A program made the translations under genes and the position numbers. Source: Chloroflexota bacterium (GTDB lineage Bacteria; Chloroflexota; UBA11872). From it: a stretch of DNA of 64,000 nt. This document shows, one piece after another, positions 46,633 through 55,412 of this stretch. The number at the start of each line of letters is the position of its first letter. Positions within the stretch are counted from its first letter, which is position 1. Location: the NCBI GenBank assembly GCA_022826485.1, contig JAJDUU010000009.1, positions 1 to 64,000 of the forward strand. The letters run 5' to 3'. A model generated the notes under the pieces. That model did not search any database and was not told the origin of the DNA. It saw nothing but the letters and a program-made list of their open reading frames with translations.

Positions 46633-47697
46633 CTAGTTTGACCACCCCAGCACGCGGGTCACGGCATCGAGCTCGGGGGGCGTCGTGATCGGGTCGTCGG
46701 ACTCGCGCAGGGCGGTGTCCGGGTCTTTGAGTCCGGTGCCGGTGAGCACGCACACCACGCGGTCGGCCGAGGTCGAGCCGCCCGCGCGTCGTTGCAGCAA
46801 TCCGGCAACGCCGGCGGCCGAGGCGGGCTCGATGAACACACCCATCTCCTGGGCGAGCAGCCGATAGGCCTCGGCGAGCGCCGACTCGGGGACGGCTTCG
46901 ATCGATCCGTCGGAGGCGTCGCGCGCGGCCGCCGCTTCTTTCCAGTTGGCCGGATTGCCGATGCGAATGGCGGATGCCTGGGTCACGGGGTCGTCGATGG
47001 GATGCCCGAGCACCATCGGCGCCGCGCCCTCGGCCTGGAATCCGCGCAGCACCGGGGTCTGCGTCGCCCGCCCAGCCTCGCGATAGCCAACGAACCCGCG
47101 CCAGTAGGCAGCGATGTTTCCGGCGTTGCCCACCGGCAGGTACAGCTCGTCCGGCGCATCGCCCAGGGCGTCCACAATCTCGAACGCCGCCGTCTTTTGT
47201 CCCTCCAGGCGATGCGGGTTGACCGAGTTCACCAGAATCACGCCTTCGCGTTCGGCCAGCCGGCGCACGATGCTCAGCGCGTGATCGAAGGTGCCGGTTA
47301 CGGCCACGACGCGCGCCCCGAACATGCGGGTCTGCGCCATCTTCCCCGAGGCGGTGGAGTCGTTCGGGACCACGCACACGGTCATGACGCCGGCGCGGGC
47401 GCCGTAGGCGGCGGCCGACGCGGCCGTATTCCCGGTAGAGGCGCAAATCAGCGCGCGCGCGTTGGCCTCGAGCGCCTTGGCCACCGCCACCACCATGCCC
47501 CGGTCCTTGAAGGACCCGGTGGGATTGCAGCCTTCGAGCTTGAGCCAGACCTCGCGAATGCCGGTTCGAGCCTCCAGGACGGGCGCGCGGACGAGTGGGG
47601 TGCCGCCCTCGCCGATGGTGAGGTCGGGGGCGCCGTCCGCGAAGGGCAGGAACTCGAGGTAGCGCTCGATGACGCCCGCCGGGACGCTGAGCGTCAT
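46633..47697 (-). CDS. thrC: Threonine synthase
   Basis: PLP enzyme making threonine from phosphohomoserine. 354 aa. PLP-Lys in LEGCNPTGSFKDRGM, CASTGNTAASAAAYGARAG, LPVGNAGNIAAYWRG, and IEPASAAGVAGLL near the C-terminus. Short form, as in many Gram-positives. Starts in an ATGA overlap with hom. No threonine attenuator was seen here, unlike upstream of thrS. Confidence 0.95.
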   Translation of the reverse strand: MTLSVPAGVIERYLEFLPFADGAPDLTIGEGGTPLVRAPVLEARTGIREVWLKLEGCNPTGSFKDRGMVVAVAKALEANARALICASTGNTAASAAAYGARAGVMTVCVVPNDSTASGKMAQTRMFGARVVAVTGTFDHALSIVRRLAEREGVILVNSVNPHRLEGQKTAAFEIVDALGDAPDELYLPVGNAGNIAAYWRGFVGYREAGRATQTPVLRGFQAEGAAPMVLGHPIDDPVTQASAIRIGNPANWKEAAAARDASDGSIEAVPESALAEAYRLLAQEMGVFIEPASAAGVAGLLQRRAGGSTSADRVVCVLTGTGLKDPDTALRESDDPITTPPELDAVTRVLGWSN

Positions 47698-48995
47698 TCG
47701 AGGAGGTCTTCGATGCGGATTACGCTGGCGACTTCCGGCACCACGTCAAGCTCGGTGATGCGCTTGATCGCCGGCCGCCAGTCAGCCTCACGGGCGTCGT
47801 GGGTGAGCAGCACGAGCTCGGCGCGCCGGGCATCGGGGTCGACTTCTTTCTGCAGCACCGAGGCGATGCTGATGGCGTGCTCACCGCAGATGGCCGCGAT
47901 GCGCGCCAGAACGCCGGGGCGATCCTTGACCCAGAGGCGCAGGTAGTAGCGCGAGAGCACCTCTTCGATGGGAAGCACGCGCACCGGCTGGTCCAGGAGA
48001 ACGGGAATCCGGTTGTGGGCCGTCCGGCGGATGTTGTGCCCGAGGTCAATGAGGTCGGAGACGATGGCGCTGGACGTGGGCTCGGGACCGGCGCCGCGGC
48101 CCATGAACATGGCGCGTCCCACGAGGTCGCCGGAGATGCGCACGGCGTTGTAGACGCCCTCGACCTGCCCCAAGAGAAAGTCGCGCTGCACCAGCGCCGG
48201 ATGGACGCGGGCTTCGATCGTGTCGCCCCGGCGCTTGGCGATGGCCAGCAGCTTGATGCTGTAGCCCAACTCGGCGGCGTAGGTGAAGTCGGCCTGGGTG
48301 ATCTGCGTGATTCCTTCGCGAAAGACATCTTCCGGAGCGACGCGACTTCTGAATGCCAGCGTCGCGAGAATGGCCAGCTTGAAGGCCGTGTCGTGGCCCT
48401 CGACGTCGTTGGTTGGGTCCGGCTCGGCGTAGCCCAGCTGCTGCGCCTCGGCCAGCGCGTCGCCATAGCTCCGGCCGTGCTCGGCCATCTGGGAGAGGAT
48501 GTAGTTGGTGGTGCCGTTGAGAATGGCGTGGACTTCCTCGATCTCATTGGCCGCCAGGTCCTGTCGAAACGGGCCGATGAGCGGGATGCCGCCGCCGACG
48601 CTGGCCTCGAAATAGAGATCGAGTCCGCGATCGGCGGCCAGCTGCAACAGGTCGACGCCGTGCGCGGCCATGACCTCTTTGTTGGCGGTGACGACGTGCT
48701 TGCCGGCTTCGAGCGCGCGGCGCAGGTATTGCTGCGCGGGCTCGACGCCGCCCAGAACTTCAACGATGACGTCGACGCTGGGGTCGTCGATCACCGACGC
48801 GGCGTCGGTGGTCAGGCGATCCGAGGGGATGGAGGCATCGCGCGGCTTGTTGGGATCACGCACGAGCGCGCGCTGAACGGTGATCGTACGTCCAAGCTGC
48901 CGCTCGAGCATGGCGGCACGGGCGTGAATGTGGCGCGCGACGGCCGAGCCGACGTTGCCGACGCCAAGGAGGCCAAGGCCTATCCCGCTGGACAT
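47694..48995 (-). CDS. hom: Homoserine dehydrogenase with ACT domain
   Basis: Reduces aspartate semialdehyde to homoserine. 433 aa from ATG 48995 (MSSGIGLGLLGVGNVGSAVA); the 42 residues above in the track are rejected. Rossmann motif GLLGVGNVGSAV, KHVVTANKEVMAAHG, FEASVGGGIPLI, NGTTNYILSQM, GYAEPDPTNDVEGHDTAFKLAILA. A C-terminal ACT domain (YYLRLWVKDRPGVLARIAAICGEHAISIASV) implies threonine feedback control. No aspartokinase is fused. Confidence 0.96.
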   Translation of the reverse strand: MSSGIGLGLLGVGNVGSAVARHIHARAAMLERQLGRTITVQRALVRDPNKPRDASIPSDRLTTDAASVIDDPSVDVIVEVLGGVEPAQQYLRRALEAGKHVVTANKEVMAAHGVDLLQLAADRGLDLYFEASVGGGIPLIGPFRQDLAANEIEEVHAILNGTTNYILSQMAEHGRSYGDALAEAQQLGYAEPDPTNDVEGHDTAFKLAILATLAFRSRVAPEDVFREGITQITQADFTYAAELGYSIKLLAIAKRRGDTIEARVHPALVQRDFLLGQVEGVYNAVRISGDLVGRAMFMGRGAGPEPTSSAIVSDLIDLGHNIRRTAHNRIPVLLDQPVRVLPIEEVLSRYYLRLWVKDRPGVLARIAAICGEHAISIASVLQKEVDPDARRAELVLLTHDAREADWRPAIKRITELDVVPEVASVIRIEDLLE

Positions 48996-49074
48996 TCGTG
49001 GCTCACCCCAGCCCGCAGCACCCCGACGGGAGGCGGCAGAGGCAGAATACCCGGCGCTCGCGGCGCGCGGGGCG

Positions 49075-49752
49075 CTACCTGGTCTCGGCGGGCCTGTTTC
49101 CGGGGCGGCGGCCGGCGCCATTTGGGGCTAGGCGATGGGCAAAACGCAGGCCCACGTCGTTGGAGGGGTAGTACTGCTCGTCGTAGCCCGTGAGCGCAAA
49201 GCCCGCGGCCTGGAGCGTGCGAATGGCGGGGAAATTGCGGGACTGGACGGTGGCGCAGAGGGCGCGGCGCCCGCCGGCGCGAGCCGCCTCGACCGCCGCT
49301 CGCGCCAGCCGAACCCCGAGCCCGCGCCGGCGGGCGTGGTGCCGAACCGCCAGCATCCACAGCGTGTCAACGGCGCGCGCGGCGTCGGGCACGACCAGGG
49401 CGAACCCATCGACGTCGCCACCGGCCTCGCCCACTATCAGGGATCCCTGCTCCGGTTGGGGCGGATCCGCCGACCCTCCCCATAGCGGATCGCGCAGGGT
49501 GATGGTGCGTGGGAGACGCACTCGCGCGAAGCCGACCATGGGCACGTCGGCCTGCACGCTGGTTTGCAATTGCCACACATGGTCGGTCTCGTAGGACACG
49601 TCCATGGCCAAACACGCCGCCCAATCGGAGGCCGTGCCGAGACGCACGACGCTGCTCGGCGTGGAATCGCGGGCGCGGACGGGACGGCGTAACGTGGCGT
49701 ATTCCGGCGGAGGGGGACGGGCGTCGTCGGCAGCCACGGTCCCCCAGGTCAC
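49075..49752 (-). CDS. GNAT-family N-acetyltransferase
   Basis: 225 aa from GTG 49752. Acetyl-CoA loop in VRHHARRRGLGVRLARAAVEAAR, preceded by DTLWMLAV and followed by CATVQSRNFPAIRTLQAAGFALTGYDEQYY, the ordinary GNAT arrangement. An N-terminal 40-residue extension is of doubtful value. The substrate is unknown. It lies between hom and the CinA-like fusion, with a 193-bp gap that contains part of repeat C. Confidence 0.82.
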   Translation of the reverse strand: MTWGTVAADDARPPPPEYATLRRPVRARDSTPSSVVRLGTASDWAACLAMDVSYETDHVWQLQTSVQADVPMVGFARVRLPRTITLRDPLWGGSADPPQPEQGSLIVGEAGGDVDGFALVVPDAARAVDTLWMLAVRHHARRRGLGVRLARAAVEAARAGGRRALCATVQSRNFPAIRTLQAAGFALTGYDEQYYPSNDVGLRFAHRLAPNGAGRRPGNRPAETR

Positions 49753-49919
49753 AACGGCGCAGGCACGGATGGCCGATGGTACCCGGTGCGGTCGGGATCG
49801 CCTTGACCGAGGCCCGGTCCGCCCCTGCCCGTTGCCACAGTCCTTCAGCGGGGTTTAGGACGTTTTCCACCTGCTGATGACTTGCCCCGACCCACCAATT
49901 TCACTCTCGACCCACAAGC

Positions 49920-50003
49920 TGTCATTTCGAGCGAAGCGAGAAATCTCAGGGGCCACGGCCGTGCTCCGGCGCTCTAGATTCCTCACTGCGTTCGGAACGA
50001 CAC
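49920..50003. repeat. Palindromic repeat C, copy 1, overlapping a CDS end
   Basis: TGTCATTTCGAGCGAAGCGAGAAATCTC ... TAGATTCCTCACTGCGTTCGGAACGACA. Its ends are imperfect inverted repeats, and it is homologous to 54374-54456. Bases 49946-50003 encode the last residues of the CinA-like fusion (RSERSEESR, a well-known translation of this repeat type). Confidence 0.85.
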
Positions 50004-51133
50004 TTTGGGGCGCTTCGATTACGCAGCTCGGTCGACGAGATGTCGACTCGGACCTCCGAGGCGGGTATGGCGTGAAACATGCCGGCGGCGGACGGCGGCA
50101 CCTGCAGGTCGTCGAGGCGAACGAGTCCTTGGCCCACGCGCCGCTCCGCCACATGGAAGCGGGCGCCCAGCTCGCGCAGCTCCGTCAGGGCCTGCGCCAT
50201 AGCCTCCGCGCCACCGTAGTAGCGGGGCTCCAGGATGCGGGCGGCGGTGTCGGCGCCCACCGCGAACGCCGTGCCCGGCAGCAGACGGGCTTTCTCGACG
50301 AAGGTCGGCGCGTTCGTGACCACCACCGGCGCGTAACGCGGAACCCGCGCGACCCGCGCAACGAGCTCGTCGGCCGAGAGCGCGGGCTTGTCGACGTTTG
50401 CGATGGATATCTCGTAGGCCGCCTGCCCGGCCGTGCGGCGGCGGGCGGCCGCCAGCAGCGCGTCGTGACCCTCGTGCAGCGGGTTGAACGACCCGGGCAC
50501 CACGATGCCGGGCAGCGCTCCTCCCGCGCTCACGCGGCTGTCAATGTGATCGACCGTGGCCCAGGGCTGCTCACCGCCTGCGACGACGTCCCGGTAGTGC
50601 GCCAGCGCGGTCGCGCCTGTCTGCAAGCGCTCATCCGAATGGAGCTCGATGTCGATTCCGCCGCCGACCATGGCCTCCGCCAGCGTGCCCAGGATGACCC
50701 CTTCGGCAATCGCCTCCTCGTCCGCGCGCGTGCGGGCGTTCTTGCGTAGCCGGACCGTCGACTCCCAGCACTGAAAGCCGTCGACGACCGCCACGTGGAC
50801 GCGGTGGGAGCCCTTGCGCTCGCGGTCGGTGGCCAGGGCGGCGGTGGCGCCGAGCCCAAGCACCGGCAATTGGGGCGACTCGCGCAGCCGCAGCGCTCGC
50901 CGATAGACGGCCTGGGCTAGCTCACGCGCGGTTTGCGGCGAGCAGCGCGACGCCGGCTCCGCCCCAAGCAGCTCCGTGAGCGCGCGGCGTCCATATGGCA
51001 CCTGCGCTTCCAGCACCGTGCGCGACGCGCCGGGGCGGGTCAGCAGGCGCGGGATGACGCCCGAGCCGCCGCCGGTGACCGCCAGCGCCACCATGGCTCG
51101 CGATGAACGGATCGCGGCTACCGCCGTCTCCAC
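49946..51133 (-). CDS. CinA-C-like / nicotinate-nucleotidyltransferase-like fusion
   Basis: 395 aa from GTG 51133. Residues 1-165 resemble the CinA C-terminal (NMN deamidase-type) domain in outline, with VALAVTGGGSGVIPRLLTRPGASRTVLEA. Residues 205-380 form a nucleotidylyltransferase fold with IVVPGSFNPLHEGHDALLAAA (the HxGH motif), a VGADTAARIL segment and VDISSTELR (compare ISST.R). A similar two-domain layout exists in eukaryotic proteins of unknown function. The last 19 residues are encoded by repeat C, so the natural end was probably near STELRNRS. Function is likely in NAD or nucleotide metabolism, inferred. Confidence 0.8.
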   Translation of the reverse strand: METAVAAIRSSRAMVALAVTGGGSGVIPRLLTRPGASRTVLEAQVPYGRRALTELLGAEPASRCSPQTARELAQAVYRRALRLRESPQLPVLGLGATAALATDRERKGSHRVHVAVVDGFQCWESTVRLRKNARTRADEEAIAEGVILGTLAEAMVGGGIDIELHSDERLQTGATALAHYRDVVAGGEQPWATVDHIDSRVSAGGALPGIVVPGSFNPLHEGHDALLAAARRRTAGQAAYEISIANVDKPALSADELVARVARVPRYAPVVVTNAPTFVEKARLLPGTAFAVGADTAARILEPRYYGGAEAMAQALTELRELGARFHVAERRVGQGLVRLDDLQVPPSAAGMFHAIPASEVRVDISSTELRNRSAPKCRSERSEESRAPEHGRGP

Positions 51134-51148
51134 CGCGCGGCGTCCGTG

Positions 51149-51514
51149 CTAGCCGAGGTCCACGTAGACGCGGCCGTCGGCGACGCGAGCGGGATAGGTC
51201 CTCACGCGGGCGCGCTCGGTAGCGTGCAGCGAGCGGCCGGTGCAGAGGTCGTATTGCCAGCCATGCCAGGGGCAGCGGAGCACGCGCGAATCCGGATCGA
51301 GGACGATAGGCGCGCCGGCCGCGGCGGCGGTGACGTGGTGGCACAGCGTGCCGCTCGACAGAGGCGCGCCCTGGTGGGCGCAGGTGTCGCGCAGGGCATA
51401 GACCTCGTCGTCCCAGCGGACCACGACGATGGCGTGGCGTCCGACCTGCACGCGGCGCGCGCCGCGCTCGCCAAAGTCGGCGAGCGCCCCCACGTCATGC
51501 GCGGTCGAAGTCAT
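51149..51514 (-). CDS. Rieske-type 2Fe-2S ferredoxin
   Basis: 121 aa from ATG 51514, overlapping the amidohydrolase stop by 20 nt. Rieske ligands CAHQGAPLS and CPWHGWQYD, a C-x-H and C-x2-H pair, intact. Such stand-alone Rieske proteins supply electrons to oxygenases or nitrite reductase-like enzymes; no oxygenase is adjacent here. Cytoplasmic, no signal peptide. Confidence 0.9.
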   Translation of the reverse strand: MTSTAHDVGALADFGERGARRVQVGRHAIVVVRWDDEVYALRDTCAHQGAPLSSGTLCHHVTAAAAGAPIVLDPDSRVLRCPWHGWQYDLCTGRSLHATERARVRTYPARVADGRVYVDLG

Positions 51515-52604
51515 AGAACGCCGCCGCGTTGCCGGCCATGATGCCCTCGCGCATGTCGTCGGGGACGATGGGGGGAACCGCACGGTCGGGCGCGTCGAAG
51601 TCCCAGTGCGGATAGTCGGTGGCGAACATGAGGAAGTCGTCGCGGCCGAGCATGTCCATGATCTGCAGCAGGTGGCGCGGATCGTCCGGCTCCTCCATCG
51701 GCTGCGTGGTCGCTCGGAAATGCTCGCGGATGTACTCGCTGGGCAGCTTCTTGAGCCACGGAATCTCGTCGCGCAGCCCCTTGTAGTTCTTGTCGAAGCG
51801 CCACATCAGCGCCGGCAACCAGGCAAAGCCGCCCTCGACCAGCGCCACGCGCAGATCGGGGAAGGTCTCGAACACACCCTCGGCCACGAGGCTGAGCACC
51901 TGGGCCTCGAAGGCCTGCGGCATGCCCGTGTGGTCCTCGATGTAATACGACGGCCAGCCGGTGGCGGTGATCGGGCCGGGATCGCCGCCGAAGTGAATGC
52001 CCAGCGGCAGCCCCATGTCGCTGGCCGCGGCGAGGATGGGGCGATAGCGCCGGCGGCCATAGGGCTCGACGGCGCGGACGATCAGGAGCAGTTGCACGAA
52101 CCGCGGGTCCCGACCGGCGCGGCGAATCTCGGCGGCGGCCGCGTCGGGATCCTCCGTGTTGACGACGATCGATCCGCGCCAGCGGGGGTCGTGGTCCAGC
52201 CAGCGCGCCGCGGTCAACTCGTTCACCGCACGCGCGATCGCGTTGGAGAAGTCGAGATTGCGCAGCGCCGACACGGCATACAGCGGATTGAGAATGGCGG
52301 CCTCGATGCCCCAGCCGTCCAGGAGCTGGTCGCGGGCAAAGTCGGGATCGCCGCCGGGCAATAGCCCGCTGGGCGGGAAGGAGTCTCGGCGGGCCGCATA
52401 CTCGTAAAGTCGCGGGAAAACGTTGCCTCCCGGCCCGTCGAATCCCGATTGCTCGATGTAGGCATGCCAGCGCCTCGCCATGAACGGCAGCAGCTCGTCG
52501 ATCGAGTTGACGTAGTTGTGGACATCGGCGTCGATGAGCTTGAACTGTGTCTTGGCGTGCGAATCGGTGCGGGCGTCGGCTTCAGGTAGCGCGGTGGTGA
52601 CCAT
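51495..52604 (-). CDS. Amidohydrolase-2 family protein
   Basis: 369 aa, ATG 52604 with AGGAGG 6 nt upstream. TIM-barrel features: FKLIDADVHNYV at strand 1 (Asp-x-His), LGIHFGGDP, RVALVEGGFAWLPALMWRFD, and MFATDYPHWDFD at the last strand with the metal Asp. Strand-1 motif DxH rather than HxH is usual for the ACMSD-like subgroup that includes decarboxylases and hydratases of aromatic or related compounds. Coupled with a Rieske ferredoxin, so a catabolic role is likely; the substrate is unknown. Confidence 0.87.
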   Translation of the reverse strand: MVTTALPEADARTDSHAKTQFKLIDADVHNYVNSIDELLPFMARRWHAYIEQSGFDGPGGNVFPRLYEYAARRDSFPPSGLLPGGDPDFARDQLLDGWGIEAAILNPLYAVSALRNLDFSNAIARAVNELTAARWLDHDPRWRGSIVVNTEDPDAAAAEIRRAGRDPRFVQLLLIVRAVEPYGRRRYRPILAAASDMGLPLGIHFGGDPGPITATGWPSYYIEDHTGMPQAFEAQVLSLVAEGVFETFPDLRVALVEGGFAWLPALMWRFDKNYKGLRDEIPWLKKLPSEYIREHFRATTQPMEEPDDPRHLLQIMDMLGRDDFLMFATDYPHWDFDAPDRAVPPIVPDDMREGIMAGNAAAFYDFDRA

Positions 52605-52661
52605 GGCGGGCCTCCTTGGCCCCGATGGTGAGCGCGGGCGGCGCTGTCGTCAAGATTTGGC

Positions 52662-54170
52662 CTAATCCAGGCCGTAAATCTCGCCGTATTTGCGGGACAG
52701 GTGGTGCATGAGAGCGTCGACGCCGATGGGGGCGCCGGTGACGCGCTGCACGAGCTCCGCGGCGGTGAAGACCCGGCCGTGGCGATAGATGGAGTGGCGC
52801 AGCCAGTCGAGGAGCGTCGCCAGGTCGCCGCGGCGAATGCGCTCGGGCAGGTCGGGAAGCGCGCGGCGGGCCGCGGCGAACACCTGCGCGCTGATGAGAT
52901 TGCCCAGCGTGTAGCCCTGAAAGGCGCCGCCGACCGTGCCGTGGAACCAGTGCACGTCCTGCAGCACGCCGTCGCGGTCGTCCGGGGGCTCGACGCCCAG
53001 ATCGCTTACATAGCGCGCGCGCCAGGCCTCGGGCAGGTCGCGCACCGCCAGCCGCCCGTCGAGCAGCTGCAGCTCCAGGTCGAAGCGCAGCATGACGTGC
53101 AGGTTGTAGGTGACCTCGTCGGCGTCGGTGCGAATTAGCGACGGCTGCACGTAGTTGATCGCGGGATAGAAGTCATCCAGCGGCACCGTGCCGAGCTGGT
53201 CCGGGAAGGTTGCTTGCAGGTGCGCGAATTGTCCTTCCCAGAAATCCCGGCCGCGCCCCACGAAGTTTTCCCAGAGACGCGATTGGCTCTCGTGCATGCC
53301 GTTGGAGGCGCCGTCGCCCAGCGGCGTGCCCTCGAATACGGGATCGACGCCCAGCTCGTAGAGCGCGTGGCCGGCTTCGTGCATGGCGCTGAAGAGGTGC
53401 TCGCCGAGGAAGTGCTCGTCGGCCCGGACGGTGATGCGCACGTCATCCGAGGCGAAGGTGGTCATGAAGGGATGCGCGGTGTCGTCGATCCGGCCGCGCT
53501 CGAAGTCGAACCCCATCAGCGCGACCACGCGACGGGCGAAATCGCGCTGGGCGCTGATGGGAAAGTGCCGGCGCACGGCGGAATCGTCGTTCCCACCTGC
53601 CGCGGCGATCCGTCGCAGCAAGGGAACCAGCCGCGCTCGCAGCTCCGCGAAAAGGGCCGATATCTCGGAGGCGGTCATGCCCGGGTCCTGGCGGTCGATC
53701 AGCGGATCGGCGACGTGCCGCGCGTTGGGGGTGAAGTTCGAGAGCTGCCGGCTGAGGTCGAGCGTGCGTTCGAGCACGGGCCGGACGGCGGCGAAGTCGT
53801 TGGCGGGCCGCGCCTTGATCCAGGCGGCGTATGAGGCTGCCGCATGCTCCTCGAGCTCGGCGGCGAAGTCGGCCGGCACGCGCACGTCGCGTTCGTAGTC
53901 GCGCCGCGCGACGCGAATCAACGCCGCGTCGGGATGCTCCGGCGGCAAGCTGTCGGCATGTGGCTGCAGGTCGTCGAGCAGGGTGCCGATGGCGGCGTCG
54001 GTGAACGCGGCGTGGGCCAGCCGTTCGAGCGTGGCGATGTGCCGCCCACGGGAAACGGCGCCCTTCGGCGGCATGTAGGTGGTCTGGTCCCAATGGAGCA
54101 CGCAGGCCGCCGCGCGCAGATCGCCGACTTCGCACAGGCGCCGGCGCAGGTCGTCAAGCTTGGGGTTCAT
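52662..54170 (-). CDS. Metallocarboxypeptidase, M32 (Taq) family
   Basis: 502 aa, the family length, ATG 54170 behind GGAGG. Zinc motif HEAGHALYELG (HExxH) with the downstream Glu in HESQSRLWENFVGR. N-terminal VLHWDQTTYMPP is also typical. Acts as a cytosolic carboxypeptidase that trims peptides. Separate from its neighbours by spacers; a repeat cluster lies upstream of it. Confidence 0.94.
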   Translation of the reverse strand: MNPKLDDLRRRLCEVGDLRAAACVLHWDQTTYMPPKGAVSRGRHIATLERLAHAAFTDAAIGTLLDDLQPHADSLPPEHPDAALIRVARRDYERDVRVPADFAAELEEHAAASYAAWIKARPANDFAAVRPVLERTLDLSRQLSNFTPNARHVADPLIDRQDPGMTASEISALFAELRARLVPLLRRIAAAGGNDDSAVRRHFPISAQRDFARRVVALMGFDFERGRIDDTAHPFMTTFASDDVRITVRADEHFLGEHLFSAMHEAGHALYELGVDPVFEGTPLGDGASNGMHESQSRLWENFVGRGRDFWEGQFAHLQATFPDQLGTVPLDDFYPAINYVQPSLIRTDADEVTYNLHVMLRFDLELQLLDGRLAVRDLPEAWRARYVSDLGVEPPDDRDGVLQDVHWFHGTVGGAFQGYTLGNLISAQVFAAARRALPDLPERIRRGDLATLLDWLRHSIYRHGRVFTAAELVQRVTGAPIGVDALMHHLSRKYGEIYGLD

Positions 54171-54180
54171 GAGTCCTCCA

Positions 54181-54350
54181 GTCCGTCATTCCCGCGGAGG
54201 GAGACCTTTGCATAAATCTGTAGGGGCGTGTCTCAGACTCGCCCGACGCGAAGCATCTGGCGCGCTTCCAGGTTCGACCGGACTGGATTCCGGCCTCCGC
54301 CGGAATGACGGAGGGGTTTACGCAAAGGTCTCCGGAGGCGGGAATCCACC
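54181..54350. repeat. Palindromic repeat A, copy interrupted by a MITE
   Basis: The left arm GTCCGTCATTCCCGCGGAGG (54181-54200) and the right arm CGGAGGCGGGAATCCACC (54333-54350) reconstitute repeat A exactly once the 132-bp insert and one copy of CGGAGG are removed. With repeat C it fills most of the 322-bp gene-free stretch 54171-54492. Confidence 0.88.
54201..54332 (-). mobile_element. MITE-like element B, 132 bp, with TIRs and TSD
   Basis: Perfect 11-bp terminal inverted repeats GAGACCTTTGC ... GCAAAGGTCTC and a 6-bp direct repeat CGGAGG on both sides. It is inserted inside repeat A. There is no ORF inside, so mobility would need a transposase in trans. Homologous to 44702-44833 in opposite orientation. 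Confidence 0.85.
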
Positions 54351-54373
54351 TCTCCATGACCCGCACCCCCTTT

Positions 54374-54456
54374 CGTCCTTCCGAGCAACGCGAGGAATCT
54401 AAGGGGCGCGGCGCCTGCGCCAACGTCTTTAGATTCCTCACTGCGTTCGGAATGAC
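54374..54456. repeat. Palindromic repeat C, copy 2
   Basis: CGTCCTTCCGAGCAACGCGAGGAATCTAAGG ... TTAGATTCCTCACTGCGTTCGGAATGACA, homologous to 49920-50003 and ending 37 nt before the surE stop. Its inverted halves can form a long imperfect hairpin. Confidence 0.85.
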
Positions 54457-54492
54457 AGATCTGCCGTTTGGAATGCCAGTGCTACGTCTCCC

Positions 54493-55320
54493 TCATGGGG
54501 CCGAGGCGTCGGCCGCGGGCCTGACGGCCGGCGAAAACGCTCGGGCGATGGCGGGCCAGGGGGCATCGCGCATGACCTGCGCCGTGAACGGATCGGTGAC
54601 GCACACCGACACCGCGCCGGCCTTCAGCGCCGCCGTCTCGTCATCGTCGGATCCAGGACCGTCGAAGATGTTGCCGTAGCGCACGCGAACCGTGATGCGC
54701 TTGCCGTCGACGATCGGCGGCTCTGTGAGGCGCAGGCTCTCGAACAGTGTGAATCGCGCGGGCCGCGTGAGCCGCGCCGGCTCCGTGGCCGCGAAGCCCT
54801 TGGGGGTATTGAGATTGACCAGCAGCGGTTGTTTCAGGACGCCGTGCGCATTGGCGGCCGCGACGAAGCGCGCCACGGCGGCGGCGATGGCCCGCTTGTC
54901 CTCCTCGGGCGATTGCGGGGCGTGGGACACGGCGATGCCGGTGAACCCGCGATCGAGCGCCACGCGCGCCGCGCCCATGGTTCCCGAGCTCACATAGCCC
55001 TGCACGCCGGTGTTCCAGCCGGGATTGATGCCGGACACGATGACGTCCGGCTCGCGGTCGAAGCCAATGGCGCATCCCAAGGCCGCCAGGTTGGCCGGCG
55101 GAGCATCCGCCGTGAAGGCGGGAACGGTCGTGCGGATGCCGTCCGGCGGCGCGGCGCGCTGCAAATCGAACTCAGGCGTCAGCGCCACGGACATGCCGGC
55201 GCCGCTGTAGTTGCGGTCCGGCGCGTAGACCCGAACCTCGCCCAGCGGCTCCAGCGCCTCCGCCAGCGCCCAGAGACCCCGGTCCTGGATGCCGTCGTCG
55301 TTCACGACGAGGATTTTCAT
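54493..55320 (-). CDS. surE: 5'/3'-nucleotidase SurE
   Basis: Removes phosphate from nucleoside monophosphates. 275 aa from ATG 55320. Metal-binding MKILVVNDDGI, then YAPDRNYSGAGMSVAL, VSGINPGWNTG and YVSSGTMGAARVAL, all family motifs. The C-terminus ends near repeat C. Separate from the ABC genes upstream by 92 nt. Confidence 0.94.
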   Translation of the reverse strand: MKILVVNDDGIQDRGLWALAEALEPLGEVRVYAPDRNYSGAGMSVALTPEFDLQRAAPPDGIRTTVPAFTADAPPANLAALGCAIGFDREPDVIVSGINPGWNTGVQGYVSSGTMGAARVALDRGFTGIAVSHAPQSPEEDKRAIAAAVARFVAAANAHGVLKQPLLVNLNTPKGFAATEPARLTRPARFTLFESLRLTEPPIVDGKRITVRVRYGNIFDGPGSDDDETAALKAGAVSVCVTDPFTAQVMRDAPWPAIARAFSPAVRPAADASAP

Positions 55321-55412
55321 ATCGGCGGCCAAACGCTCTGCCCGTGCTGCCGGGCGCACAGTAGCCGACCGCTCACGAAACTGCCGCGCATGCTCGCCGC
55401 CCGCCGTCCTGC

